From Emydura subglobosa (Eukaryota > Chordata > Testudines > Chelidae): a stretch of 64,000 nt of DNA. Of the stretch, positions 34,500 through 47,132 are shown piece by piece. Location of the stretch: the NCBI GenBank assembly GCA_007922225.1, contig ML679956.1:78390834-78454833 (forward strand), written 5' to 3'. The number at the start of each line of letters is the position of its first letter. Within the stretch, counting starts at the first letter, position 1. The position numbers and the translations under genes were made by a program. The notes beneath the pieces are model-generated. The model saw only the letters and a list, made by a program, of their open reading frames with translations. It searched no databases and was not told where the DNA came from.

Positions 34500-36844
34500 A
34501 CACCAGATTTAAAAAAAAAAATCCAGTGAATGTTGATTCAGACCAGCAAACAGCTATGGCTCAGGTGTTCCCTTTCTGGGCTCCCTCAAGCTGCATTTGT
34601 GTAAGTAAAAGTTCACGTAACTTGTTATATATCAGGTAAATGTAACGTGCTATACAGTAAAAGAGAGATTCCTAATCACTTTCATAGCATGGTCCATGTC
34701 TTAATCACTTGGTCTCATCTCTTCCCATTAACATAACATCTCTGTGGTCACTACAGTAATGACCTTGATGGAGAAGTAATATTAGGAAAAGAATATTTTT
34801 AGGTTTTTTAATGCACTTTTAACAACTGGAACATGAAGACAGAACCTTGTGACCAGCCAGCTTTTTGCGAGCCAACAGTGGTCCACACCACAGCTGAGTA
34901 GCATTTGCTGTGTTGCAAAATAGTACATAAGCAAAAGGAGTTTGGGCAAATGATATTTCCAGTGGGAACCTAAACCTTAGAATTCCCTGACTATTGTATG
35001 TTTGCTCTGGCAAGTCTGAATTGTGAATTAAGAGGTTGACATTGAGTAGCATCCAAAAATATTAAGGAACCTCATGTCACTGCTCTCCCACTCCTGTAAT
35101 GTTCATTCCACTGGAGATTTCCCTCTTCACAGCTGCACCGTGGTTCTGGTCTGTCGGAGCATTTAAGGATTTTAGTAGAGCAACACGTGTAATTATGCTG
35201 TCTCTGGGTAACATATGTTTTATGTGCATTTATGCCCTCAAGTTCAATCAACGCAAGCCAAGAGAAACTGGGCTGGATAATCTAAACAACATCTACTGCA
35301 TTATAACTTTTCCTAGTGGTCAACAAGATAGCAGTTAACATTACACTGGTATTTCCATCATAGCTCCCTTTTCATAGGCTCATAAAAGTTTCAAAATTTA
35401 TCTGTTTTGGCAGATATTTTCCATGCTTCGTGAGTCTCAATATTTTGGTAAAGAGAATGAAATGGATTCACTGAGCTGGAGCTACGCAAGGGTGAAAAAA
35501 CATTCAAACTTCTCCCGCAAGAAGTTTCAGACTTCTGTGCATGCATAACTCAGTAACTTACATTCAACCACTGAGACCTTCTGGAACACTGACTATTTCT
35601 GAATACTAGTCTCTATCTGAATTTGCAGATGTTATTTAAGAACAATGGATTTATAAACAAGTGATTTCCATTTATAAACAAGTGACTTCCATTTAGTGCT
35701 ATTTACTGGACCACAGATTTGTCTAAGAAAGTGTGCTTAGATTTTACTTATTTATTTAAATGGGGGTGATATTTTTCTTCCTGAAACACAAAACAGCTGA
35801 AGAGATTTTCCCAGGGTAAAAAAATAATCAACTTTGGTCAGACACGAAGTATGGAAAATTCAAGATCAAAAGGTGGATATTTTGGAAAGTTATGAGTGTG
35901 TGAAAACAGAGGTTTCAAGTGAAAATGCTTTGCAACTTTAACTATAGTGGGTTCTACAAGGCATCCAACATATTCTTAATATACATCAACTTTTTCGTCA
36001 TTCAGGCAGTTTACGTATCAAGAGCACACTGCAACAAATACATTAATTAAGATGTCCATTTGTTTCTTCTGTCTGATTCAAATGCCGTCTGAGTATTGAT
36101 TTATATGAATCTTGTTGACAGTAAGAATCCAATTTAAATAATTAAAGGAAATGTCAGTATTTTTCTGCACTTGTCCAAAGAACGTACATTAAGAGCCAAC
36201 TCACACCAAGGAATAAATACTAAAAAAGCAAGTGACTCAATGGTGAAATTAAGCATGTGTCATTTTAGTTCCTCCATTCACCCAAGAGCCCATCTCATCT
36301 AGGAGAATCTCCACTCCAGAGCAGCAGCAAGGGCAAAGAAGATGCCAAGGGCATGCCAGCCTACCTCCAAATCCCCTAGTGCCCTGAGAACATCATCTCC
36401 CCTCGGATGTCATCTGTTCTCCTCAGAGCTCCTCCACGATAAGGATTTCATCCTCTTTTTGGAGCTAAGTACTATCCGAAGTGCCATAGCTACAGACTGA
36501 TTGGCCCATATTACGAGATTAATTAAGAATCAGATGAATGATTATCACAGGCTGCCTCTATGGGCAGTGACTCCCTCATTCTCCAAGCTTCATTCTCGCC
36601 ATGCTACATTTTGGATATTTTCCTCTTATACCAAGTCACTGCTTACACAAAGAAAGGGTGCAGCTGCAGGGAGATGGGAAGAACATGCAATGAAAGGCTG
36701 GCCTGACCTCTAGCATCAGAGGCCACTCAAGCTTGATCATTTACTATTCAATATTTTCTGTTTTTCTCATCTTCCTCTTGCTGTAACAAGAACTTTCCTG
36801 CCATGAAGTTTACTTTGTCTCATGTTTCTTGTGCTTCTTGCCAT

Positions 36845-36877
<33 letters not shown>

Positions 36878-38220
36878 AGTAATTCATCCATCTCTACGGC
36901 TGCCTCCATCCAGGCTTTTGGATTTGGATTTATATTTCATTTTTTATGCTGGCCTTTCAAACTTGCTTAGTAGAGAATAACATGAGGACAATGGAATGCT
37001 GTGTTACTTGAAAAATGCAATGTTTTGTAATCAATTATTCCTTAACTCAGTCACTTTCAGATCTCACTTAAAGGGACAGTGTCAATGTGAACTTTTGTAA
37101 ACTGACCAATTAAAAAAAATCAGATTCTGTTTTTAAATAGTCCTATTGACCTTTGTAAGGATCTTTATAGCACAAGATAGACTGAATTAACGGACATATC
37201 GTGGACACAATGAAGCAATGATACACAAAGTGCTGTTAAGTACACAAAGTAAAACACAAAAACCTCAAAAATATTTGTTCACAAGCTTTTCAGTTATGCT
37301 AATCTTAGGTCTTTCTAGTAGCTGTAATAGGTGAAACATTTTCACACTTGTGATGTTCAAATTGACTGTGCTCCTTTAACCTAATACTCTGAGCAGCTGT
37401 AAAATCACATCTCTCTTGGCTTTTCTGAAATCCATCCTGTAGACCTTGATCGGCTAGCTACTGGCTTTAACAAGGATGTGTGCTACATTTTAACTAGTAA
37501 GAACAAGAGTTCTGTCCTGACCCCAAGAATCCCACATACCTAAATGAGACATTTATTACCTCTGCTGCCTTTCATCAGCTCCAAGTATCACTTATTCATA
37601 ATTACTGACTCCTGGTTTTCTGTGAACAGCTCGACCCACTCTTCTTCACTTACCCAACCCGCTCCACCAGTTGCTACATCTGCCTCCCCAGTCTTCAACT
37701 TTGGCTCACCCTGAACACCAGTATCTCTGCTCTCTGAGCAGGGGTCATTTTGTTTCCTTTAGACGCTACACAATGCCACACTCACACACAGCACTTTAAA
37801 AAGGACCATCCCGATTACATCAGTGGCTAGACAGGGCAGTTTAAGGATTTAAAGGATATTCTGCAGTGTGATGTGACATTGTTAATGTACAGAGATATAG
37901 CTCATGCTCAATGCTCGGGACATAAATTTAACAAATGGACAAAAGTAACTGGACTTTTCTCCTTCCAAACACGGCGTTGTTGGCTGACTTTCCAGAAGGA
38001 ATTTATGATGTTAAATGTGGAACAATTATTAAATTTCAGTAAATTGCCACATTGTTCCCAACTCTTTTGTCCTCCCACCCCATTTATGTCCATTGTGTTG
38101 TATTAATGACATCAGAATAAAAAAAGAGTGCATGTATCCTTACTTTAAAGTTGCAAGCTGTTTATCTGAAGGCAAAAGACAGGAGTGATTGGACCACAGG
38201 ACTAGATGCTGAAAGGATCT
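34500..38220. other. SETD2 intron, little recognisable content
   Basis: AT-rich. Contains an (AT)11 run at 36855-36877. No gene or clear transposon seen. Confidence 0.5.
36855..36877. repeat. (AT)n microsatellite
   Basis: A 23-nt uninterrupted AT run following ctctctctc. Confidence 0.95.
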
Positions 38221-38224
38221 CAAG

Positions 38225-38560
38225 TTCTAATCTTAACTTCTGCATGGTCTGTGACAAATCACTCTTGGACTTAGGGTTGAAGCACAGGGTCCTCGTTTGG
38301 CATATCTGAGTTCAATTCATAGTTCTGTCAGATTTCTTGTGTGATTCTGACCAAGTCACAACCTCTCTTTTCCTTAGTTTCCCACCTGGAAAATAGGGAT
38401 AACACCTTTTTCCTCCCACCCTTAGTCCATCTTGTCTATTTAGACTGTGAATTCCTCTGGGCAAGGACTGTCTCTTACTCTGTGTATGTACTGCACCTAA
38501 CGCAACGGACTCTGGATCTTGATTAGGGCCGCTTGCTGGTAATGTAATACAAACAAAACA
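38225..38560 (+). repeat. CORE-SINE (MIR-related), nearly full length
   Basis: Plus-strand order: gagttcaattcatagttctg (B-box side), attctgaccaagtcacaacc, ccttagtttcccacctggaa, aatagggataacaccttttt, gactgtgaattcctctgggc, aaggactgtctcttactctg, tgtatgtactgcacctaacg, gtaatgtaatacaaaca. This is the tRNA-derived head, CORE and tail of the group whose tail fragments occur at 995, 3605 and 26500. Confidence 0.65.
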
Positions 38561-39727
38561 ATCACTTCTGAATTGTTTTTGTGTATTTGGTGCATAGTTA
38601 ATTTCACTGTTTCCAATATGTAGCTAGCCAGTTCCACTGTTCATCTGGATGTTTCACACAAAATACTTTAAAAACAGATAATTGTGATTAAAAAACCACA
38701 AAAATTTGCACTGGGTCTTAGCTTCAGTTACTACACCTGCCCATTTTAAACTAATTTAAAAAACTGATCAGATATCAAGTTGATGGCTTCTCCAGCCTCT
38801 TATTTTTCGAGTTTAGCTATCTGTAATATGGAGATACTGCTTACCCTCCTCAAAGGGCATTTTTGAAGGGTTAATTAGATAATCATCTGAGAAGAACTTT
38901 AAAGATGTGACGTGCTACACAAGTTGTATGCAACACAGGAATAGCAGCACTTCACTAACCTCTCGTGTGCTGGCAAAGCTAAGGTGTGAAGTAGCTGTGC
39001 AGGGCAGACAGACAACAGACTGCTCAGCAAGAAGAACCATGATGTGGAGCTGTCTAATGGTTTTTATAAGTTGTAAGAGTCATTTTCCTTGAGCAAAAAA
39101 AGCCTGATGAAGCTTGCTGGGGAAGAAGGGGAAGGAAGGGTAATGAGAGAAACACAGCTGCCTGTTGATGTGATTATTTCGTTGGGATTTTTTTTTTTTT
39201 GCTGGACAGCCATTGGATAATTTCCATTTTCAGTATATAAAAGGTGCTTTTGAGGATTTTCTACATATCCATGGAAGTTATTTCATTTTTGGCTTTGCAC
39301 TTTTAGTATCTGTGGTATGCAGACAGGGTCCTACTGCAAAGCAATTTAAAATTAAATAGAGTATTTCCTCGGTAGGCTGAGGGAAAGTCTTCAGGGTCCA
39401 TTTTGGGATCCTCTTGTTTCCCCTCTAAAGCTTCCCACCTTCAGGGTAATTTTTGGATGAAGACTGGATACAGCATCCATCACCAAAACACCACCAGCAC
39501 AATTCATTCCCAAGAAGGAGTTGATGGGAAGACCTAAGGGTATTTGAGATGGTCTGGTCAGCTCTTCTCAACTGCAGCCTCACAACTACAAGCAACAGTA
39601 GCTGAAGCAAACTCCATTTGAAGAAGTCATCTAGAGATAAAAGACTCGCTTCCGAGTGCATTACCAATAATCACATGGCATATTCAATTAGCACTGGCAT
39701 CCTTAATGGAAACGGTACAGTAAGACA

Positions 39728-39733
39728 ACTTGC
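39728..39733 (-). promoter_or_regulatory. Non-canonical GC splice donor of SETD2 intron
   Basis: On the minus strand the exon ends ...GACAG and the intron begins GCAAGT, the consensus form of a GC-AG U2-type donor. The intron runs 39733 to 33951 (5783 nt) and ends with the TTTTTCAG acceptor. The Arg codon is split AG|G across it, and the YDTP continuation fixes the boundary. Confidence 0.85.
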
Positions 39734-39914
39734 CTGTCATCCGGCCTCTTGGTTCCTCGCTCATAGGCCGAAGATGGTGGGGACAATGACTCTCTCCGTT
39801 TCTTCTTCTCTTTACTCTGGCTCTGCCTCTCAGGGTCTCTCTCTCTGCTCTGGTTTGGATTCTTTGGGGTAGCAGTTTGGTCCCTATGACCGACTGCATC
39901 TCTCCCACGATCTC
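39734..39914 (-). CDS. SETD2: SETD2 exon: Arg/Lys/Ser-rich linker
   Basis: Exon of 181 nt, entered in phase 1 and left in phase 2. The acceptor is TAATAG at 39915-39916. The peptide begins DRGRDAVGHRDQTATPKN, continues with RE/RD dipeptides and a basic KEKKKRRESLSPPSS stretch, then SAYERGTKRPDD, and ends inside an Arg codon. The basic run followed by an SP-rich stretch looks like a nuclear-localisation and phosphorylation-prone linker (inference). The downstream boundary reads GACAG|GCAAGT, so the intron begins with GC, not GT. The phase and the next exon (G|TATGAC) leave no alternative GT nearby that keeps the frame. Confidence 0.95.
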
Positions 39915-42855
39915 CTATTAAGCAAGGCAGATAAAAGGAAGTAATCTTTATATTTCAGTAGATTTCTGCTGTCACCTGTAGCAGTATGTGTAATTTTTGG
40001 TCCATTCACTCAAATGAAATGCAGGATGCCCCATATCAGAATTATACTGTCGTTATGGCTTATTTCTTTGTAATCCCTTATTTTTAGTGACTTCTCTCTT
40101 TTTTGGGGCATTACCTAATGAATAGAAATGGATCATACTTATTCTTAGACCTCATGGGAATTCCCCCTCCTCCTCCAATGACAATGATTTAATCAGAGTG
40201 AAAAATGATGTCATCAGATCTTAACGTAAGTTGTTAGATGCATTTTTTGCACTTGAAAATTTTGGCTATAAAAACTTGGTATGTATATAGTTCTCAACAC
40301 GGATTACATATTTCATTAGACTTGAATAGCACCTGGTTAGGAGTTTTTAAATAAGGGGAAAATACACTGTGCTTGTGGTAAAGCTTGGTGGGAATTGCAT
40401 CATTTTACCTCCAGATACTCAACCCAGGTGACAAAGTGCATTGGCTGAGGGTGCCTTTATATCAATCCCGAGGGACATGTGTTGACACTACGTCTTCTTT
40501 CATATACCGTTTGAATGTAATTACTTCTGTAAAACTTCCATAAGCAAGAAACCAGTCCTAATCAGTCTTTAGACATGTTGACACAATACAACGTATTCTT
40601 TCAACTTTTTGGCACTCTATAGCTCTTACAATCTAATTTTTTACAATGAATTTGCACACCCTGAGTTATAGCATTGACAAGTTACTGTCGCCATCAAGGA
40701 ACTGTCACATTAATTATAAGAGGCTTGCAGTGTGACAGGTCATGATATTTTGCACTGTTCTCAGTGATTCTTCAGTGGTCTCCAAAGCATACACCGGCTG
40801 CGTGCAAAACTGCTAGTGTCACACTGATAGAGCATCTGTCAATCTGCAAGGAGTGATGCTTTCTGCCAACACAATATAAGATGCTTTTCACAATGGACAG
40901 AGGGTTTTTTTTTTTGTTTTTTTTTTTTAAAGACCAATTAAATCCCGCCCCCAACACTTACTTGTACCCTTAGTTAAGGGTGCATCTTTTGGGGGAGACG
41001 GGAAAGGGAGGGGAGTGAAGAAATGGAGGGTTGGAGAGAAATTAAGCACAATCAAAATTACAGAGATACCAAACACGCAGAAGGAAAGAACTGCCACGTG
41101 ACCTAGAGAATAAGGACTGTTGACAACATGAGGACACTGGGCCCCATAAAAGAAGAGCCTCCTACCAGCTGGGAAGAGAAATAATTTTAAAGAATCAGAA
41201 TTTAAGACCACTGAAGCCCATCCAGTAATTTCTACATCTGGCCCACAACTTCTGTCTGAACTATAAACAAATAGCAGGGACACAAAGTGCCAATTTCACA
41301 ATCAGTTACATCTGTTGCATTAGGAGAATTTTTTAACAGTGTCCTATTTCATTTGATCTCTTTAATAGCATCTTAATATGCATGTCTCATGAACAACTGC
41401 CAGATGGAAAGGCATAGAATGGGGACAGAGAAGTAGAGAAGATGCTTCAAGAGAGGACCGTGATTTTAAAAAATGGCCCACATTTTGAGAGCCACTCCAC
41501 AAGAGAAGTCTGAAGTGAATGTATTATCACTGCATGAGTGCACGTATAACATACCACTGTGCTGTTCTGTATTAATAGCTAAGCAGAAGTAATTCATTGA
41601 AAGCTCATATCTGAGTCATTGCAAAGCTAAAAATTTGCAAGGACTTGTGTTGTGCAAATGTCTAATACATCCAACACACCTCAGGAGTACCATTAATTCT
41701 TCAGGGGGCATCAGCATATTTTGTAGCAGAAAAACTGCCTTTTGGCTATGTTGCTAGCACAAGTCAATTAATTTGTCCAAGATCTCCCAATCAATGTATG
41801 TTGTAGCATGAATTGTTGTTCGTGAAGAGCAGTGGAGTCGCTCTTTCTGCAGTGCTTGAGAACAACCCCTTTAGCTCCAATCTTTTAAGTCAGAAAAGAT
41901 AAAATGTCTTTTTTCCCTGCAAATGGGCAACATAACGGTGCCTGAAGCACATAAGCCACTTTCCACAGACACTCCCATGTCATGGAGCACTAGATGTAAT
42001 TTAACATCTCGTTTTAATGAATTTTGCTCCTGTGGGGCTGTGCATAGATTAAAAAGTAACAAGCACTACACACCAGTTCTGAATCCCTCCTCTCCTCACG
42101 ATACAGCATGCAACAGGTGCAAACACACCTGCTTTTAAGCAGCCACTGTCTGGGCTAAAGTTACAAATAAGTGATTTGGCGACATAGGACAGAACTGGCA
42201 AACCCAGAGGTGTGCACTGCTTCTATTTCATCTTTATATCGAACTCCACCATACAGGGAGATCCTTGGAGCTAAGTACAACAGAGCTACTGACATGGAAA
42301 TTGAGCTTGGAAAAATGTTCTAAACCTGGGCTTTTAGCCAGGTGACAGTACCATTCCCAAAGTTGGTTTAAACACTTTTTGGGCCCACTCACATTGGTCA
42401 GCTGACTGGTGGTTTTAAGTTGGTTCAGCAGATATGACTTGAGACCTGGTGTGTACAATACCTGGAGCTCGGGATTCGCAAAAGCAAGGCTATTCAGCTA
42501 AGGGGAGATGCATTGCATGGAGTCCTATACCAATAGGCACAGAAAGAAGCCTTGGAATTTAAAGCCCCCTCTCCATGTACTGATAAATCTCTGTACATCC
42601 CACTCTGTATTTCCTTACTGTGACTGGATTATGTATCAGCTGTAGAGAGGAACACTGGCCTCATGGTTAAGGCACTGGGTTGGGATTCAGGACATACTGT
42701 AATACAAAGAAGTGATTGTGTGTGTGCACATGCGCGGATGCATAGATAAAGTGCCTCTCTGATAAGCATTCAGCTTCAGACACAAGGAAAATGAATCATC
42801 TCTGAAGGAAATTACAATTTCAGCTGCTGCTTGAAAGGTGTCCTTGACTACATAC
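39915..42855. other. SETD2 intron between 49-nt exon and next exon
   Basis: 2941-nt intron. A partial tRNA-SINE-like block (catggttaaggcactgggtt) is at 42663-42700. Nothing else recognised; a T-rich run is at 40906-40930. Confidence 0.5.
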
Positions 42856-42904
42856 CACTACTCTCCTTTTCTGCTTGACTCTTCTTTGGGATTCGATACA
42901 CCTC
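42856..42904 (-). CDS. SETD2: SETD2 exon: 49-nt mini-exon
   Basis: Very short exon encoding EVYRIPKKSQAEKESS plus one base of the next codon. The acceptor is TTGCAG at 42905-42910 and the donor G|GTATG at 42855. It follows directly on the ...SWKDLK end of the upstream exon (phase 0) and passes phase 1 to the downstream exon, whose first two bases complete a Gly codon. The block EVYRIPKKSQ is characteristic of SETD2. It sits between a 20.1-kb intron upstream and a 2.9-kb intron downstream. It is too short for ORF-based gene finding and was located by looking for the expected continuation of the protein. Confidence 0.95.
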
Positions 42905-43412
42905 CTGCAAAACAAGCCAGAAGATTAATCAGATTTTCAGCTGACCCTGAGGATGCTGACATTTACACTTGACCTATTACTCTAACAAAAACATTAAGTC
43001 TCACAACTTTGTAAACAACAGAATAAAAAGGTCCAGGTCTCTGAAAGTGCAGATACAGTTGTAAAACCATGGCATTGTGGTGGGTCCTATTTATTTTCTC
43101 TCAATAAACTTGTATATCATATTTGTTCAGTTTACACAACCATGCCAAGTGCTATAGTCACTCTGTGTCAGCAATCCAAATATGTCAGCAGGGGATTCAA
43201 GCCAGCAGGATCAAAAATCGCCCTCTTTCCAGTTTACTATAAATCTATGAAGTTGGAGATGCACTGAAATAAAATCAAAGGATGACTTTTCCAATGGTAA
43301 ACAACCTCTGATCTGAATTGGGTCACACTCTTTCTGCCTTTTATTTGTTTGCAGTGTTGGCCCCAGCACGAGAGAGACAAGGTCAGTGAGATAATGTTGA
43401 TGGAAGAGACAA

Positions 43413-43667
43413 AGGGCTTGTCTACACCTGAAACACTCCAGCGGCACAGATGAACCACTGTAGTGCTTCAGTATAGACACTACTGTCGGAATGGCATAAG
43501 TAATCTACCTCCCCGAGAGGCAGCAGCTAGGCCGAGGGAAGAATTCCTCCATTGACCTAGTCTTGTCTACACCAGAGGTTAGGTCGGCTTAGCGACTCCG
43601 CTCAGGGGTGTGGATTTTTCACTCGGAGAAACAAAGCTTGGTTAACGTCACGTTTTAGTGTAGAGCA
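43413..43667. mobile_element. MITE (GTCTACACT TIR) in the PLE left arm
   Basis: Begins gggcttgtctacacctgaaa and ends ttttagtgtagagcaggcc. The core has ccccgagaggcagcagctag, gaagaattcctccattgacc and gctcaggggtgtggattttt. Splits gagagacaa|gctttcgag-type PLE terminus sequence. Confidence 0.8.
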
Positions 43668-43899
43668 GGCCAAGGCAAGCTTTTGAGCTAAGCAGAGCTC
43701 AGTCTTCAAGTCTGGGAAAGGCTACCCGAGTGTCACAGCTAACTACGATGTGGAACAGACTGGTAAACATCGAAGTTAACATGTTGCAAGGGACCATTCA
43801 AAATGAACTGGGCCATTAACACCTCTGCAGTCATAAGAGACAAGAGTCATGTAAAGAGACATAAAACGAGTATTTTTATTGAGTCCATGATATTCATGA

Positions 43900-44818
43900 C
43901 TGGTCTACACTAAACCATTAGGTCAGTTTAACTATACCAGTCAGGGATGTGAAAAATCTTTGAGCAGCGTAGTTAAAGTGAGCTAAGTCAGCTCTTAAAT
44001 TCTCATGAATTATTTCCCTGAGCCCCTTCTGCTCCCTTACCACCACACAAAATGCTATAAAAACTCCAGGGCCAAGGGGGAGGGGGAGAGAAAGGGGCTC
44101 TGGGCTTCAGCTGCTGGGCTGGGGGAAGAGCCTGTGGCTTTTGCCCTGCGGCGGGTTGGAGGTCCCCACACTTTTTACTCCATACCCTCCCTTACCAGTG
44201 TCTGCATCCCCCCATCCTCCCCAGATGGGGCTGGGGACGGGGCAACGGTCAGGGCCAGGGGCTGCAGCTGGGAGCACAGCCTCTGTTGGGGTCTGTGGTC
44301 AGGACCAGAGTCTGTGGTGGGCCCTGGCAGTCGGGCCCTGAGGCCAATCCCAGAGCTGAGCAGGGCTGGGCCGTGCTCCCTCCCCAAACGTTCCTCCGCA
44401 CCCCCCCCCAGTAGGGTGTGCCCCACAATTTGAGGACCTCTGGGCTAGGGGCTTCTGTACTTAGGGGAGGCAGACCACTAGCTCTCAGCTTCAACTGCCG
44501 GGAGGGGGTCCCCTGTAGGGAGAAAGGGGGGTGTGTGCATAGGCAGTCGGGACTTCAGCCCCGTGGGGGGGGAGGGCACACCAGGGCTCGGAAATATTTA
44601 CTGGAGTTCCTCTCCAGACTGCTCCGGCTGAATTTAAGTCCTGCCTAAGTCCCTGTTATAGACAGTGATAGGTCAACGGAAGAATTCTTCCACTGACCTA
44701 GCTAGCACTTCTTGGGGAGGTGGATTAACTGGGCTGATAGGAGAATCCCTCCCGTCCATTTAGGCAGTGTCTACACGGAGCCGCTACAGCTGTAGCGTTT
44801 TAAGTGTAGACAAGCCCC
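43900..44818. mobile_element. MITE (GTCTACACT TIR) with a GC-rich insertion
   Basis: Left end ctggtctacactaaaccatt, right end gttttaagtgtagacaagcc. The interior matches the family at 43900-44003 and 44650-44818. The intervening 44004-44650 is GC-rich unrelated DNA (see separate entry). Confidence 0.75.
44004..44650. other. GC-rich insertion inside a MITE
   Basis: About 650 bp with long G and C runs (ccaagggggagggggagaga; gtgggggggga at 44563). It contains gtgccccacaatttgaggac-ctctgggct, a phrase reminiscent of hAT-type repeats. Open frames here are due to GC richness. No gene is called. Confidence 0.5.
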
Positions 44819-45102
44819 CAGTATGAAGTTAAGCTGCTAGGCTCATCTTTTGAAGATGTCGTGCAAGTTTGCTTTGAGGACAAGGACTGACAGGTCAGTT
44901 ATGGTGTAATGGTTTTGTGAAAAAAGTGTTCACCCTGTCTTTTAGGATTTTTCTATCATGCAAACACCCTATGTGAGTTCATTCAAGAGCTCATCATCAG
45001 AAGCAAGCTCCCCACAGACCAGGCCACGCCAACTCAAAGCAGCACAAGATATGCCAGCTCTCACAGACTGATGACGAGACGCAATTTCTGAGTAAAATTA
45101 CG

Positions 45103-45272
45103 GCCATGTCTACATTAGCGAGTTTACAGCAGCACAGCTGAACTGATGCCACTGTGAGATCACTTGTATAGCTACTCTATGCTGACGGGACAGCTCTCCC
45201 ATCAGTGTCTTTTTCACACCGCTAAGTGATTTAAGTTTTGCCGGGATAAATGGTAGTGTACTCCTGGCCTTT
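45103..45272. mobile_element. MITE fragment (GTCTACACT family)
   Basis: Starts ggccatgtctacattagcga. The core has cagcagcacagctgaactga and tgacgggacagctctcccat. The right end is degraded. Confidence 0.6.
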
Positions 45273-46150
45273 GTCTCACTCATGTTCTCTCGACAGAAAC
45301 CTGAAATGTCAGGATTTTTTCAGCTTGTGTCCGGGGGTGGGGGGAGAGGGGGAGAGGCTGAGGCAGTGGGGAGGGAAATCCTGACGTTTGAGGGTTCTAA
45401 AAGCGAGGCCTAATTTTACTTGGAAATCCTGTCGTCATCTTCACCCCAGGCGTGGCAGGGGCTCCCCGCTGTCAACTTTGCCCCAGGATGGCTGCTCTCC
45501 TGCCAGCTTGGGAAGTGGGAGACAGAACCCCTCTGCAGCCCGTCCAGATCTGGGGAGGGTGAAGAACCCAAAGAGGAGCAGAGAAGAGGCTGCAGGGAGA
45601 CTGAATTATGGCCTGGAGGCTGCAGGTGGGCTGAAGCGAGTAGGGCAGGGGCTGATGGGGCTTGGGGTGGGGGGAGGGCTGGATTGATGGTGGGTTCTGA
45701 GCAGATGGAGTGAGTGCTGGGAGGGGGAACGGAGGTCAGTGGATGGCGATGGGATGATGGGGCAGTGCTTCATTTGTAATGGAAGGTGTCTGATCTGAAG
45801 CAATTTTTTTTACTTTCATAACTGATGTGACGAGGGCAAAGGTGCTGGGGCTATGAACTGACAAGCCTAGAGGAGCCGAGGTTCAGCCCTGGCACAAATT
45901 AAGCACTGGATAGCGATGCTGAACTGATGGGGTGGTGATGATGGGGGCTGGAGGACTGAACTGAAGGGAGGTTGAATTGAGGGGGGTTGGGTGGGGACAG
46001 AACTGATGGGGAACAGGATTAACGGCTGGGCAGGAGACAGGGAGAGAGTTCCTGCAGCAGGACCCAAAATCACCTTGTACATGGGAGAGTGGCAACACTG
46101 CTTGTCACATGCACAGACCCTGGGGATCAGCAAGGAGAACCCCAAAATCA
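45273..46150. other. G-rich region, unassigned
   Basis: Purine-rich, G-rich DNA that interrupts the PLE right arm. Contains a dense G-run cluster at 45332-45375. No transposon signature recognised. Confidence 0.5.
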
Positions 46151-46814
46151 AGAGACTGACCTAAAAAACACAACAATAACCCTAACCCTTAAAACATCAC
46201 GACTGTCAGTGGTCCAACATGATTTGTAATCTCCTGAAGTTGGCAATACCGCAGCACTAGACCCTGCTGTAACAACAGATAGAAAACCTGCAGACATATC
46301 TACATCGCTATGATGATCAATCTCTCCCCCAGCAGTACACCTCTCAAAATCCATGGTTCTTACACATGCCTATCACAACATGTAGTGTACCTCACATCCA
46401 GTGCATCAAATGCCCCACGCCAGCTATGAGGGTAAAACCAGACAATCAGCATTCTCTCGAATGAACTCATACAGAAAAAGGGTGACAAAAACACGCTTTC
46501 ATCTGTGGGCGAACACTTTTCACAAAATGATCACTCTGTATGATCTCTCAGTCCTCGTCCTAAAAGGAAACCCACACGTCATCTTCCAAAGATAAGTCTG
46601 GGAGCCTAAAGTAATCACTTAGCTAGATACTAAAAATCATGGACTCAGTAGGGATATTAGTTTTATGTCTCTTTACAGCAATCTGTAACCCAACTAACCC
46701 TCTTTTGTCCTATGTCTGCAGAGGTGTTAATGGCCCAGTCCGTTTTGAATAGTCCCTTACAACATGTATTAACTCTTATGCTTAATCTAAATTTAGCTGT
46801 GACACTCTTTCTCA

Positions 46815-47055
46815 GGCCTACACTAGAAAATTAGGTTGGTTTAACTATGTCAGTCAGGGGTGTGAAAAATCCACCACCTTTGACAAACACTCTTAAACTG
46901 ACCTAAATCGCCATGTAGACAGCACTAGGTCTCTTTGCAGGTGGATTACCTATGCCAACAGAAGAACCCCTCCTGTTGGCATAGGTAATCTCTACACTGA
47001 AGTGCTACAATGGCGCACCTGTATTGCTGTAGTATTTTAAGTGTAGACAAGCCCA
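46815..47055. mobile_element. MITE (GTCTACACT family) in the PLE right arm
   Basis: Starts ggcctacactagaaaattag. The core has gtcaggggtgtgaaaaatcc and gaagaacccctcctgttggc. It ends attttaagtgtagacaagcc. Confidence 0.8.
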
Positions 47056-47132
47056 TACTTGAAGAAGAGCTGTGGGCAACTTGAAAGCTTCTCTCCCTTC
47101 CACCAAACAGAAGTTGGTCCAACAAAAGGTAT

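Noticed and set aside
34023..34512. Frames encoding poly-CV or poly-HT
   Set aside because: They are translations of the (AC)n microsatellite at 34297-34335.
40927..41283. 118-codon minus-strand frame in the intron between SETD2 exons
   Set aside because: In-phase extension of the SETD2 protein does not need it: the flanking exons join with correct phase (G + GA) without it. No SETD2 block is present.
44005..44648. GC-rich frames of 66-142 codons
   Set aside because: Stop codons are rare in GC-rich DNA. The sequence is an insertion inside a MITE and shows no protein motif.
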